The notes beneath the pieces are model-generated. The model made no database searches. It had not been told where the DNA came from and saw only the letters and a list, made by a program, of their open reading frames with translations. A stretch of DNA of 64,000 nt from an uncultured Gammaproteobacteria bacterium (GTDB taxonomy: Bacteria > Pseudomonadota > Gammaproteobacteria > HK1). The DNA lies in NCBI GenBank assembly GCA_958295835.1, contig OY282378.1, positions 2,497,001 to 2,561,000 on the forward strand, read 5' to 3'. The position numbers and the translations under genes are program-made. Shown in pieces: positions 17,594 through 26,205 of this stretch (position 1 is the first letter of the stretch; each line of letters begins with the position of its first letter).

Positions 17594-17826
17594 CCGCGGA
17601 CGGCGTCCGGACGGGAACGCAGTCACCGGATGCGGCGGAGGTCCGGTTGCATTTCCGGCACATCCCCGCCAACCAGCTTGCGCTCGACAAGCTGCTGATC
17701 AATCAAGCCTTCGAGAACATGGGATTGCGCACCACACAGCTCATCGGCTTCCGTTCGATCAGTTACATGGATCATACCTGCCGGATCATGGAGAGGAGTC
17801 TCATTGACAACCGGCTATCACCCTCA
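17590..17826 (+). other. Unrecognised short reading frame after bufD, interrupted by the duplicate locus
   Basis: A frame opens at GTG 17590, overlapping the bufD stop, and reads sensibly for about 75 codons (LHFRHIPANQLALDKLLINQ, then FENMGLRTTQLIGF). It then runs into sequence antisense to the cca fragment. I do not recognise a family. It may be the 5' part of a sixth operon gene cut off by the rearrangement whose edge lies near 17821-17826. There is no good ribosome site, so it may not be real. Confidence 0.3.
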
Positions 17827-18055
17827 ACACGCCGAAGGCGCGTCCAATCGCGTGCATCTTGCCGAAGCCCGCGAGAAGGGATTCGAGCCGCGCCACGTCG
17901 AGGCCGAACAACTCGACGTCGATGTCCTTCGAGCGCACTCCAAGGAGGTGGTCGCGCACCCAGCCGCCCACGACGACGGCCCTTCCGCCGGCGTTGCGGA
18001 CGGCGGCCGCGATCTCGCCGATCGGTGGAGCGAGCTCCGGATGGGGGGCGGGCAT
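17801..18055 (-). pseudogene. Truncated second copy of the tRNA nucleotidyltransferase gene (cca)
   Basis: 84 codons that align closely with the first about 80 residues of the intact cca at 45159: GGRAVVVGGWVRDHLLG and SKD(I/V)DVE(L/V)FGLDV are shared. After GRAFGV the similarity ends abruptly (near 17826) and six unrelated codons lead to a stop. The catalytic Asp pair is retained, but the second Asp motif (RRDLTVN) and all tRNA-binding and HD domains are missing, so it cannot be active. It follows the deleted aminotransferase copy in the same order and spacing type as at the intact locus. Confidence 0.85.
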
Positions 18056-18170
18056 CGTGGCTTCGACTCCCTCGGCGCTCAGTGGCCAGGAACGGCGGAT
18101 TCGGCCATCCGGGTGATGCGCCGAGCGAGTCGACCCGGATTGGCGCGGCCCGGCCTGCACGTGGCCCGGC

Positions 18171-18290
18171 TCATCCCCGGGCGCCGAGCACCCGTTCGAC
18201 CACCGAGTGCATGAGTGGCGCCATGTACGCGCAGTCGAGGTAGGCGACGTCGTCGGGCAGGTCGAAGAGATGGCGCTGGCTCGGGATCAT
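18171..18290 (-). pseudogene. Internally deleted second copy of the class V aminotransferase gene
   Basis: 39 codons: the first about 32 match the N-terminus of the aminotransferase at 43852 (SQRHLFDLP then AYMAPLMHSVVE) with two conservative changes. The last seven (RVLGARG and stop) match its C-terminus. About 341 internal codons are gone, in frame, and the junction falls on TCGA, which occurs at both ends in the intact gene, so a microhomology deletion is likely. The ATG has a clean AGGAG site ten bases upstream. The PLP lysine and cofactor-binding core are lost. Confidence 0.88.
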
Positions 18291-18438
18291 GGTGTTCGGC
18301 TCCTGTACCTGGCTCACTCGCCCCCTCCTTTCGTTCGGCGTTTTGCACGGTGGCCCGGAACACTGCCCGCCCGGCGGATGATTCGCAATGCCGCCTGCGC
18401 ATACGATGCCGGGAATCCCGATCACCGGAGGGTTGGAG

Positions 18439-19029
18439 ATGCCCGGAACACGGACACGAGCACGAACACGCTGCGGCTGGGTGAACGACGACCCGCTCTA
18501 CGTCGCCTACCACGACGAGGAATGGGGCGTCCCGGTGCGCGACGACCGCCGGCTCTTCGAGATGCTGGTGCTCGACGGCGCGCAGGCCGGGCTGAGCTGG
18601 TACACCATCCTGAAGAAGCGCGAGGCGTACCGGCGCGCGTTCGACGGCTTCGACCCGGAGCGCATCGCCCGCTACGGAGAGAAGAAGATCGCGTCGCTCC
18701 TGAAAGACACGGGGATCGTGCGCAACCGCCTCAAGGTGCAGGCCGCGATCGGCAACACGCGCGCATGGCTCGATCTGCGCGAATCCGGCGTCGGGTTCTC
18801 CGATTTCCTGTGGGAGTTCACCGGCGGCGTGACCATCGTCAACGCCTGGCGCCGGCCCGAGGACGTCCCCGCCACCACTCCGGCCTCCGAGGCGATGAGC
18901 AAGGCCCTGAGGCGCCGCGGGTTCCGCTTCGCCGGTCCGACCATCTGCTACGCCTTCATGCAGGCCGCGGGGATGGTGAACGACCACCTCACCTCGTGCT
19001 TCCGCTGGAAGGAGTGCAAGAGGCTGTGA
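18439..19029 (+). CDS. tag: DNA-3-methyladenine glycosylase I
   Basis: 196-residue Tag glycosylase that removes 3-methyladenine from alkylated DNA. Family marks: RCGWVNDDPLYVAYHDEEWG near the N-terminus (zinc Cys and His), LDGAQAGLSWYTILKKR at about 47-63, and GMVNDHLTSCFR at the C-terminus, giving the second His and Cys of the zinc snap. The ATG at 18439 follows GGAGGGTTGGAG. A second alkylation glycosylase of the AlkA fold lies 3.5 kb away on the other strand. Length and motifs are normal. Confidence 0.93.
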   Translation: MPGTRTRARTRCGWVNDDPLYVAYHDEEWGVPVRDDRRLFEMLVLDGAQAGLSWYTILKKREAYRRAFDGFDPERIARYGEKKIASLLKDTGIVRNRLKVQAAIGNTRAWLDLRESGVGFSDFLWEFTGGVTIVNAWRRPEDVPATTPASEAMSKALRRRGFRFAGPTICYAFMQAAGMVNDHLTSCFRWKECKRL

Positions 19030-19270
19030 GGATGCGGGCGCGTCCGGGCGCCCGGGACGGTGGCGCCCTCAGGCCGGGTCGATCGGCAGGCCGGCCCGAT
19101 GCGCTTCGCGGCGACCCTGCCGGTATGCGCCGCCGCGGCGATGGATTTCCGTTTCGTGAAAGACGATGGAGCATGTCTCCATACGATCGGATGCCAACCC
19201 GGCCGTCTATTTTCACGCCGGCGGATCGGAGTGGCATTCGGGATTGAACGATGCCCTGTGCCGAATTCCC

Positions 19271-19314
19271 GTCCGGCCGTCACCGGCGGCTTGGGCCGCC
19301 GGTGACGGCCGGAC
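19271..19314 (-). terminator. Perfect 20-bp stem-loop overlapping the tctA stop codon
   Basis: The arms 19271-19290 and 19295-19314 are exact reverse complements with a four-base loop. The right arm encodes the last codons of tctA and the stop (19280-19282) lies in the left arm, so the hairpin forms over the end of the gene. No U-run follows on the minus strand. It most likely ends or protects the tctCBA message. Confidence 0.75.
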
Positions 19315-20815
19315 CTTCGGTGCGCGGGCGGGCACGGCGCGCACGAAGGCCCGGCAGCACGATCAGGACAACCGCCAGTATCAGCAGTCCCAGGGTCATG
19401 GGTCTCGCCGTGAGGAATCCGATGCCGTCGTAGAGCTGCATGGAGCGCGCGAAGTTGTCCTCCAGCATCCGGCCCAGGATGAAGCCGATCAGGAGCGGCG
19501 CCAGAGGGTAGTCGGCGAAGCGCAGGATCGTCGCGCAGAAACCCAGCCCCACCAGCAGCAGCAGCTCGGTGGCGTTGTTCTGCCCGATATAGGCCCCCAT
19601 CAGGGTGAAGAACAGGATGAAGGGGATGAGATAGTTCCGCGGAACGGCCAGCACCTTTGCGATATAGGGAATGAGCGGCAGGTTCAGAACCAGCAGGATC
19701 AGGTTGCCCAGGTACATCGAAATGATGACCGCCCAGAAGATCTGCGGCTGATCGACCATCAGGCGCGGGCCGGGCGAGACGTTGAGGGCGATCAGCGCTC
19801 CGAGGAGGATCGCCGTCGTGCCCGAGCCCGGAATGCCCAGGGTCAGCAACGGCACGAACGATCCGGTGCAGGCGGCGTTGTTGGCGGCTTCCGGCGCCGC
19901 CAGCCCCTTGATCGAACCCTTGCCGAACGCCTCCCGCTCTTCCTTCGGGGCGATGTTGCGCTCCACCGCATACCCGAGGAAGGACGCGATCGTGGCCCCG
20001 GCGCCGGGCATGACCCCGATCAGGAAGCCCTGGATCGACTGCCGCCCGACGACCGGCGCGATCTTCCGGGCCTCGTCGCGGGTGATGCGCAGCTCCCTGA
20101 TCTCGTCCCCTCTGCCGCCCCCGGACTCGGAGCGCGAGGGATCGAGCACCAGATACATGGCCTCCGGCAGCGCGAACATCGCCATGGCCAGGGTAATGAA
20201 ACCGATGCCCGACTGGAGGTCCATGATCCCCATGGTGAAGCGCGGCAGGTTGAACAGCGCGCCTTCTCCCACCGTGGCCATGATCAGCCCGAGCACCGTC
20301 ATCATCAGGGCTTTCGCCACCTGCCCGGTGCCGGCGAAGGCGGCGATGGCCGACAGGCCGACGACCATCAATGCGAAGTACTCCGCCGAGTGGAACAGCA
20401 GCGCCACGCTGGCCAGCATCGGTGCGAACACCAGCAGCAGGACCGCCCCGATGGTCCCCCCTGCGAACGACGCGATCGCGGCGACGGTCAGGGCCTTGCC
20501 GGCCTGGCCCTGCCGGGCGAGCGGATAGCCGTCGAAGCTCGTCGCCACGGTCGAGGCGACGCCGGGAGCGTTGACGAGTATCGAGGAGGTGGAGCCACCG
20601 AAGATCGCGCCGTAATAGACGCCGGCGAGCAGGATGAGGGCGGCCGGGGCGTCTCCGATGGTGATCGCCACCGGGATCATGATCGCGATGATCGACATCG
20701 GGCCGAGGCCGGGCAACATGCCGATGAAGGTGCCGATCAGGCACCCGCCCGCGACCATCAGCAGGTTGGTGATCGAAAACGCGGTGGACAGGCCGATCAG
20801 GAGCCCTTCGAGCAC
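19280..20815 (-). CDS. tctA: Tripartite tricarboxylate transporter, large membrane subunit TctA
   Basis: 511-residue, about twelve-helix TctA permease. Signature segments: IGTFIGMLPGLGPMSIIAIMIP near residue 33 and YYGAIFGGSTSSILVNAPG near 72, with the second-half repeat IGVMPGAGATIASFLGYAVER. The frame runs 27 codons past the GTG at 20815, but that GTG follows GGAGGG by six bases and lies just after the tctB stop. It works with TctB and the periplasmic TctC to import a di- or tricarboxylate using an ion gradient. Substrate unknown. Confidence 0.92.
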   Translation of the reverse strand: MLEGLLIGLSTAFSITNLLMVAGGCLIGTFIGMLPGLGPMSIIAIMIPVAITIGDAPAALILLAGVYYGAIFGGSTSSILVNAPGVASTVATSFDGYPLARQGQAGKALTVAAIASFAGGTIGAVLLLVFAPMLASVALLFHSAEYFALMVVGLSAIAAFAGTGQVAKALMMTVLGLIMATVGEGALFNLPRFTMGIMDLQSGIGFITLAMAMFALPEAMYLVLDPSRSESGGGRGDEIRELRITRDEARKIAPVVGRQSIQGFLIGVMPGAGATIASFLGYAVERNIAPKEEREAFGKGSIKGLAAPEAANNAACTGSFVPLLTLGIPGSGTTAILLGALIALNVSPGPRLMVDQPQIFWAVIISMYLGNLILLVLNLPLIPYIAKVLAVPRNYLIPFILFFTLMGAYIGQNNATELLLLVGLGFCATILRFADYPLAPLLIGFILGRMLEDNFARSMQLYDGIGFLTARPMTLGLLILAVVLIVLPGLRARRARPRTEGPAVTGGPSRR

Positions 20816-20828
20816 CGGCGTCCCTCCG

Positions 20829-21311
20829 CTACAGGAACGTCGGCAACGGCCGCAGGAAGATGCCCAGGACCTCCTGGACCAGATACCACACTCCAACGGC
20901 GGCGACGACTGCGACCGGGATCAGCACGATCATTCGGCGCTCCCCCAGAATGGCGGCGGCGAGCGTCAGGAACAGGATGGTCGAGGCGATGAATCCCACC
21001 GGGCGGAGCGCGAAGGCGTATCCCGCCATCAGCAGCAGCAATGCGATCGCCCGGCCGACGTCATACTGCGCCAGCCGCCGGTAATCGATCTCTCCCTGCT
21101 TCGGCTCGCCGGCGCCTTTCTCGAACCCGAGCAGAACCGCCAGAGACACCAGAGCGCCGCATACGGCCAGAACTTTCGGGAAGGTGCTCGGCCAGACCGG
21201 GTTGCGCCGCATGAAGGGCGGCAGACCCGCGTCCATGACGAAAAACGCGGAATAGCCGTACACCAGGCAGAGCAGCAGGAACACAAGGGCAATCCAGCGA
21301 TCCAGGGCCAT
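20829..21311 (-). CDS. tctB: Tripartite tricarboxylate transporter, small membrane subunit TctB
   Basis: 160-residue membrane protein with four helices (about residues 5-25, 48-62, 88-105, 112-140), the size and position of TctB in TTT systems. MRRNPVWPSTFPKVLAV matches the conserved loop after the first helix. It lies between tctC and tctA, with the tctA start 13 bases past its stop. TctB sequences are poorly conserved, so the call rests partly on context. Confidence 0.88.
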   Translation of the reverse strand: MALDRWIALVFLLLCLVYGYSAFFVMDAGLPPFMRRNPVWPSTFPKVLAVCGALVSLAVLLGFEKGAGEPKQGEIDYRRLAQYDVGRAIALLLLMAGYAFALRPVGFIASTILFLTLAAAILGERRMIVLIPVAVVAAVGVWYLVQEVLGIFLRPLPTFL

Positions 21312-21391
21312 GCCGGTCTCTTCCGTGAAGGACGAAGACCCGCCCGGTCGGACGTCGGCCGGGCGGGTTCGCCCTGCGACCTTCTACGACC

Positions 21392-22384
21392 TCAGAGGAA
21401 TCCGAGCTTTCTCATCAGGTCGCCGATGACCTTTTCCTGCCCTTCGAGGAAGGAGCGGAACGCGTCGCCGGGGTTGTGGATGTTCACCCAGCCGTTGCGG
21501 GCGCGCACTTCTTCCCACTCCGGGGTCGCATACATCTTCGCAATGGCGTCCTGGTAGGCGGCCAGCCTGTCGGCGGGCAGGCCCGGAGCGGCGAAGAACC
21601 CGCGCCAGTTGACGAACGTCGTGTCGATCCCCTGTTCCTTCATGGTCGGCGCGTCGGCGTAGGCGTCCACGCGGGCGTCGGAGGTGACCCCGATGACCCT
21701 CACTTCCCCGGCCTTCGCCAGCTCGACCGCTTCGGAGAAGCCGGTGGACAAGGCCGCGATCTCCCCCGAGAGGAGCCCGGCCATGGCCTTGCCCCCCGCG
21801 TCGTAGGGGATGTACTTCACCGCCGTCGGATCTTCCCCGGCCGCTTCCATCACCATCGCCGCCACCAGGTGGTCCATGCCCCCCGGCACGGATCCGCCGC
21901 CGATGGCCACGCCCGAGGGGTCGTCCCGGTAGGCCGCCAGCAGGTCGCCCATGGAACCCATTGCGCTGTCCTTGCCCACCACCAGGGCCGCATAGTCGCC
22001 GATCGTTCCGGCAACCAGGGTCAGATCGCGGAAGTTGTGGGGGAAGACGCCGGTCAGCGAACGGATCACGATCGGGGTGGAGTTCACCATCAGCGTGCCG
22101 TGCTGGCTGTCGGCGTTTTCGATCAGAAAGCCGATGGCCTTGCCGCCGCCACCGCCCGACATGTTTTCATAGCTGGCGGACCCGACCAGGCCGGATCGGG
22201 TCAGGGCCTCGCCGGTGCCGCGCGCGGTGCCGTCCCAACCGCCGCCGGCGCCGCCCGGGATCAGGAAGTGGATGCTGTCCACGACCATATGGCCGCCGGC
22301 GTTGACCGGCGCACAGAAACCGAATGCGAAAGCCGTGGCCAAGGCGGCAAACAGGATCCGGCGGGAGAAATGGAATCTTGTCAT
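21392..22384 (-). CDS. tctC: Tripartite tricarboxylate transporter, periplasmic binding protein TctC
   Basis: 330-residue Bug/TctC-type solute receptor. Residues 1-29 form a signal peptide (Arg-Arg, hydrophobic stretch, PVNAGG). The ligand-binding fold is marked by HFLIPGGAGGGWDGTARG near residue 40, YENMSGGGGGKAIGFL, and YDAGGKAMAGLLSGEI. GAGAGG serves ATG with spacing five. First gene of the tctCBA operon, so its own leader should hold the promoter. No two-component regulator of the TctDE type is adjacent. Confidence 0.92.
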   Translation of the reverse strand: MTRFHFSRRILFAALATAFAFGFCAPVNAGGHMVVDSIHFLIPGGAGGGWDGTARGTGEALTRSGLVGSASYENMSGGGGGKAIGFLIENADSQHGTLMVNSTPIVIRSLTGVFPHNFRDLTLVAGTIGDYAALVVGKDSAMGSMGDLLAAYRDDPSGVAIGGGSVPGGMDHLVAAMVMEAAGEDPTAVKYIPYDAGGKAMAGLLSGEIAALSTGFSEAVELAKAGEVRVIGVTSDARVDAYADAPTMKEQGIDTTFVNWRGFFAAPGLPADRLAAYQDAIAKMYATPEWEEVRARNGWVNIHNPGDAFRSFLEGQEKVIGDLMRKLGFL

Positions 22385-22568
22385 GGCGTCCTCTCGGCTG
22401 GGATTGCGGGGGTTCCGTCTCGAAGGCGGCGAAAAACACCTTCGCCGCTTTCTGCGGAGGCAACGCTAGTCCGCCCGATCGGTGATGTCAACGAGCGCCC
22501 GGGATGGAGCCGGGGTCATTTCATCGCGTGGCGTCGAGAGAGCGAGCGCCGTCTCCACACCAGCCCCC

Positions 22569-23189
22569 TCAAAGCTCGCTCGCCCTCCACAGGTACCAGC
22601 TCGCGACGCTGCGGTAAGGTCGCCAGACTTCCCCTTCCGCGAGCAGGTCGGCCGGCTCCGGCAGCGCGCCGGTGCGCCGGCAGACCATGAACCCGCGCCG
22701 GACTCCGAGGTCCGTGACGGGGAGGACGTCGGGGCGGTCCAGGGTGAAGATCAGCAGCATCTCGACGGTCCACCGGCCGATGCCTCGGATCTCGATCAGC
22801 CGCTCGATGATCGCCTCGTCCTCCATGCCGTCGAGCGCCCGCCGGCTCGGGATCCTGCGCGCCGCCGCCTTTGCCGCGAGATCGCGCACCGCGAGGATCT
22901 TCGGGCGGGAGAGCCCCACCCCGCGCAGCGCGTCGTCGTCGAGCGCGAGCAGCGCCCGGGCGCTCGGCCGGCGGCCGGGGAACAGCCCGAGGAGGCGGCG
23001 ATGGATGGTGCCCGCGGCCTTGCCGGAGAGCTGCTGGTAGACGATCGAGCGCAGCAGTGTCGCGAACGGTGTCTTCGCCGATCCGAGGCGCGACGGCTTG
23101 CGCGGCCCGATCACGCCGATGATCCGCTTGAGCGCGCGGTCGCGTCGTCCCAGATGCGCGATCGCGCGGTCCCAGTCATAGGTGCTCAT
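22569..23189 (-). CDS. DNA-3-methyladenine glycosylase II family (AlkA-like HhH-GPD)
   Basis: 206-residue HhH-GPD glycosylase lacking the N-terminal domain of E. coli AlkA, like the short Mag1/AlkA2 forms. The helix-hairpin-helix is EIRGIGRWTVEMLLIF, followed by the catalytic Asp in LPVTDLGVRRGF. IVYQQLSGKAAGTI is the usual substrate-pocket helix. I start at ATG 23189; a GTG at 23252 overlapping the upstream synthetase stop (GTGA) would add 21 residues and cannot be excluded. It removes alkylated purines; tag lies nearby on the opposite strand. Confidence 0.86.
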   Translation of the reverse strand: MSTYDWDRAIAHLGRRDRALKRIIGVIGPRKPSRLGSAKTPFATLLRSIVYQQLSGKAAGTIHRRLLGLFPGRRPSARALLALDDDALRGVGLSRPKILAVRDLAAKAAARRIPSRRALDGMEDEAIIERLIEIRGIGRWTVEMLLIFTLDRPDVLPVTDLGVRRGFMVCRRTGALPEPADLLAEGEVWRPYRSVASWYLWRASEL

Positions 23190-23248
23190 GGCGTCTTCAT
23201 GCCGCGGCCGGCGGAAACAGCCGGCCTTGCCCTCGCGCAACACGCGGC

Positions 23249-24886
23249 TCACCCGTCTCCCCGCCGGCGCGCGATCTCCCGCTCGCGCAGCTCGATCCGG
23301 CGCACCTTGCCGGTGGTGGTCATCGGCAGCGCGTCGATGAACTCGATCTCGCGCGGATACTCGTGCGCGGCGAGGCGGGTGCGCACGCTGTGCCGGATGT
23401 CCTCGACCAGGGCGTCGGAGCCGGTGTGTCCGGGGGCGAGCACGATGAACGCCTTGATGCGCTGCCCGCGCAGCGCGTCCGGGGTGCCGACCACCGCGGC
23501 CTGGCGTATCGCGGGGTGCTTCAGGAGGCAGTCCTCGATCTCGCCGGGGCCGACGCGATGCCCCGCGCTGGAGATGACGTCGTCCTTGCGGCCCATGAAC
23601 CAGTAGTAGCCGTCGGAGTCGCGGTAGCCGAGGTCCCCGGTGCGGAACCAGTCGCCGGTGAACTTCTCCCGCGTCGCCTCCTCGCGCCCCCAGTAGCCGA
23701 GGAACATCACCGGATCCCCGCGCCGGGGCGCGAGCTCGCCGACCTCGCCGTCTCCGACCGGATCGCCGGCGTCGTCGATCACGCCGACGGCGTGACCGGG
23801 GTAGGGCTTACCCATCGACCCGGGCCGCACCTCCATGACAGCGGAGCAGTTGCCCACCAGGTAGTTGAACTCCGTCTGCCCCCACATCTCGTTGACCGTC
23901 ACCCCCAGCGCCTCGCGGGCCCAGTGCACCACCTCCGCGCCCACCTGCTCGCCGGCGGACATGATCGAACGCATCGACACCGGGTAGCGGGCGGCCGCGT
24001 CCGGCACCTGCATCATGAGCTTGAGCGCGGTCGGGGGAATGAAGCCGTTACGCACCCGGTACTTCGAGATGAGGGCGAACGCCCGCTCGGGGTCGAACTT
24101 GCCGCCGTCGTAGCCGAGCACCGGCACCCCGTAGCGCAGCGCGGGCACCAGCGCATCGAGCAGCCCCCCGGTCCAGGCCCAGTCGGCCGGGGTCCACATG
24201 AGGTCATCGTCGCGGGGGAAGAAGTTGTGCGACAGCTCGAAGCCGGGGAGGTTGCCGAGCAGGCAGCGGTGGGCGTTCAGGGCGCCCTTGGGCGGCCCCG
24301 TGGTGCCCGAGGTGTAGATGAGCAGGGCCGGATCGTCGGCGCCGGTGTCGGCGGGGGTGAACGTATCGCTGGCGGCCCCGATCAGATCCCAGAAGCCTCC
24401 GGCCTCGCCGTCGCATGGCACGACGTGCTGCAGATCGTCGAGGCCGGGGCGGATCGATTCGATCAGGTCCCGGCGTCCGGCGTCGGTCACGAGGGCGCGG
24501 GCCCCGCTGTCGGCGAGGCGGAAAGCGAGTGCGTCGGAGCCGAACAGAACCGAGAGCGGCAGCGCGACCGCGCCGAGCTTGTAGACCGCGATGTGGGCCA
24601 CGGCGGTCTCGATGCGCTGGGGAAGGATGATCCCGACCCGATCCCCGCGCCGGATGCCGAGTCCCGCCAGCGCATTGGCGAACCGGTCGCTGAGTCGTCT
24701 CAGGTCCGCGAACGTGAAGCTCCGCTCGACGCCTCGCGCGTTCTCGACGTGGATGGCGGTGCGCTCACCGACGTCCGCGTGTCGATCGCAGATGTCGACG
24801 CCGATGTTGTAGCGTGGAGGAACGTTCCACTGGAAGCGTTCCCGAATCTCGTCGAACGGGAGGCTCGACGCTTCGATGAGCCGCAT
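23249..24886 (-). CDS. AMP-forming acyl-CoA synthetase (acetyl/propionyl-CoA synthetase-like)
   Basis: 545-residue adenylate-forming ligase making an acyl-CoA from acid, ATP and CoA. Core motifs: the P-loop LLIYTSGTTGPPKGAL near residue 190, MWGQTEFNYLVGN (A5 region), WFRTGDLGYRDSDGYYWFMGRKDD (A7-A8), and the catalytic Lys in TTTGKVRRIEL near the C-terminus. Upstream frame to 25000 is not protein-like, so ATG 24886 is used; GAGG lies ten bases before it. Divergent from acuI with 95 bases between them, suggesting a shared short-chain acid pathway. Chain length preference not determinable. Confidence 0.87.
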   Translation of the reverse strand: MRLIEASSLPFDEIRERFQWNVPPRYNIGVDICDRHADVGERTAIHVENARGVERSFTFADLRRLSDRFANALAGLGIRRGDRVGIILPQRIETAVAHIAVYKLGAVALPLSVLFGSDALAFRLADSGARALVTDAGRRDLIESIRPGLDDLQHVVPCDGEAGGFWDLIGAASDTFTPADTGADDPALLIYTSGTTGPPKGALNAHRCLLGNLPGFELSHNFFPRDDDLMWTPADWAWTGGLLDALVPALRYGVPVLGYDGGKFDPERAFALISKYRVRNGFIPPTALKLMMQVPDAAARYPVSMRSIMSAGEQVGAEVVHWAREALGVTVNEMWGQTEFNYLVGNCSAVMEVRPGSMGKPYPGHAVGVIDDAGDPVGDGEVGELAPRRGDPVMFLGYWGREEATREKFTGDWFRTGDLGYRDSDGYYWFMGRKDDVISSAGHRVGPGEIEDCLLKHPAIRQAAVVGTPDALRGQRIKAFIVLAPGHTGSDALVEDIRHSVRTRLAAHEYPREIEFIDALPMTTTGKVRRIELREREIARRRGDG

Positions 24887-24981
24887 GTGGTGTCTGCCTC
24901 GCCGAATCCTTCGTCCCGGCCGGGGCGATAGTATAGGATTCGCGTCCCCGGCGACGCAGCGCCCGGCACGAGGAGGAGGAA

Positions 24982-25974
24982 ATGGAGCCGTTTCTCGCAT
25001 ACCGCATACACGAGGACGACGGGAAGATCGGGGGGCGCGTGGAGCACGTCACCCTCGACGATCTCAACGAGGGCGGCGTGGTCATCCGCGCCGCGTGGTC
25101 CGGCATCAACTACAAGGACGCGCTGGCCGCGACCGGGGCGGGCCGGATCGTGCGCCGGTTCCCGATGGTCGGCGGGATCGACGTGGCCGGCGTCGTGCAC
25201 GCCTCCAACGACCCCCGGTACGCGGAGGGCGATCCGGTGGTGATCACCGGCTTCGGCCTGAGCGAGGACTTCGACGGCGGCTACTGCGAGTACGTGCGCG
25301 CGTCGGGGGACTGGCTGATTCCGCTGCCCGACGGAATGTCGCCGCGGGACAGCATGGCGATCGGCACCGCGGGCTTCACCGCCGCCCTCGCCGTCGATCG
25401 GATGGAGCTCAACGGCCAGCGTCCGGACCGGGGGCCGGTGCTCGTCAACGGCGCGACCGGCGGCGTCGGGAGCTTCGCCATCGACATGCTCGGCGGGCTG
25501 GGCTACGAAGTGACCGCGTTCACCGGCAAGCGTGATCAGGATGAGTACCTGCACGCGCTGGGCGCGAGCAACATCCTTTATCGCGACGAGGTGGAGATGG
25601 GAACGCGCCCGCTGGAGAAGGCGCTCTGGGCGGGCGCGGTCGACAACGTCGGCGGGGATCAGCTCGCATGGCTGACCCGCACCATGCGTCCGGAGGCCAA
25701 CATCGCGTCCATCGGGCTGGCCGGCGGATTCAAGCTCGAGACCACGGTGATGCCGTTCATCCTGCGCGGTGTGAACCTCCTCGGCATCAACAGCGTCTAC
25801 GTCGGGTGGGAGCAGCGCGAGCGGGTATGGCAACGTCTGGCATCCGACTTGAAGCCGCGCTGCCTCGATCGGATCGTGACCTCGGAGGTCGCGCTCTCCG
25901 ATCTGGCGTCGGCGTTCGACGGATACATGGCGGGCACGGTCACCGGCCGTGCGGTGGTGCGTATCGCCGGCTGA
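24982..25974 (+). CDS. acuI: AcuI/YhdH-type medium-chain reductase (acrylyl-CoA reductase family)
   Basis: 330-residue zinc-free medium-chain dehydrogenase/reductase. YhdH/AcuI hallmarks: WSGINYKDALA near 40, GGIDVAGVV near 64, GTAGFTAALAV near 127, then the NADPH-binding NGATGGVGSFAIDML and the typical end LDRIVTSEVALSDL. AcuI reduces acrylyl-CoA to propionyl-CoA, detoxifying acrylate from DMSP or 3-hydroxypropionate routes. The ATG is preceded by AGGAGGAGGA. The divergent acyl-CoA synthetase supports an acid/CoA context. No DMSP lyase was recognised in the window. Confidence 0.85.
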   Translation: MEPFLAYRIHEDDGKIGGRVEHVTLDDLNEGGVVIRAAWSGINYKDALAATGAGRIVRRFPMVGGIDVAGVVHASNDPRYAEGDPVVITGFGLSEDFDGGYCEYVRASGDWLIPLPDGMSPRDSMAIGTAGFTAALAVDRMELNGQRPDRGPVLVNGATGGVGSFAIDMLGGLGYEVTAFTGKRDQDEYLHALGASNILYRDEVEMGTRPLEKALWAGAVDNVGGDQLAWLTRTMRPEANIASIGLAGGFKLETTVMPFILRGVNLLGINSVYVGWEQRERVWQRLASDLKPRCLDRIVTSEVALSDLASAFDGYMAGTVTGRAVVRIAG

Positions 25975-26083
25975 ACTCGAACCCCCGGACGGCTCCCGGC
26001 TCCACGCGCGCCCTGAGCGTTCCCTCCCGCGCTCGCCTTGCCGCCGCCGCGGTCTCCGCGCCGCCGGTCAGGGCCGGGCGCGG

Positions 26084-26112
26084 GCCTCGCTTCCCGAGCC
26101 GGCAAGCGAGGC
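26084..26112. terminator. Stem-loop between acuI and dsbA
   Basis: GCCTCGCTT at 26084-26092 pairs with AAGCGAGGC at 26104-26112 around an 11-base loop, between two convergent genes. It could end either transcript. No U-run on either side. Confidence 0.5.
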
Positions 26113-26205
26113 GGATATCCGGATGAAGAACGTGATGGTGTCGCGGGGGCGGCTCGGGTGGAACGCCGGGTTCATGGACGATCATGGGCAAGACCGGCTT
26201 GCCGG

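Noticed and set aside
25975..26010. Possible tRNA T-arm (GGGGGTTCGAG on the minus strand) after acuI
   Set aside because: The loop consensus is not met and no acceptor stem or anticodon arm can be folded around it.
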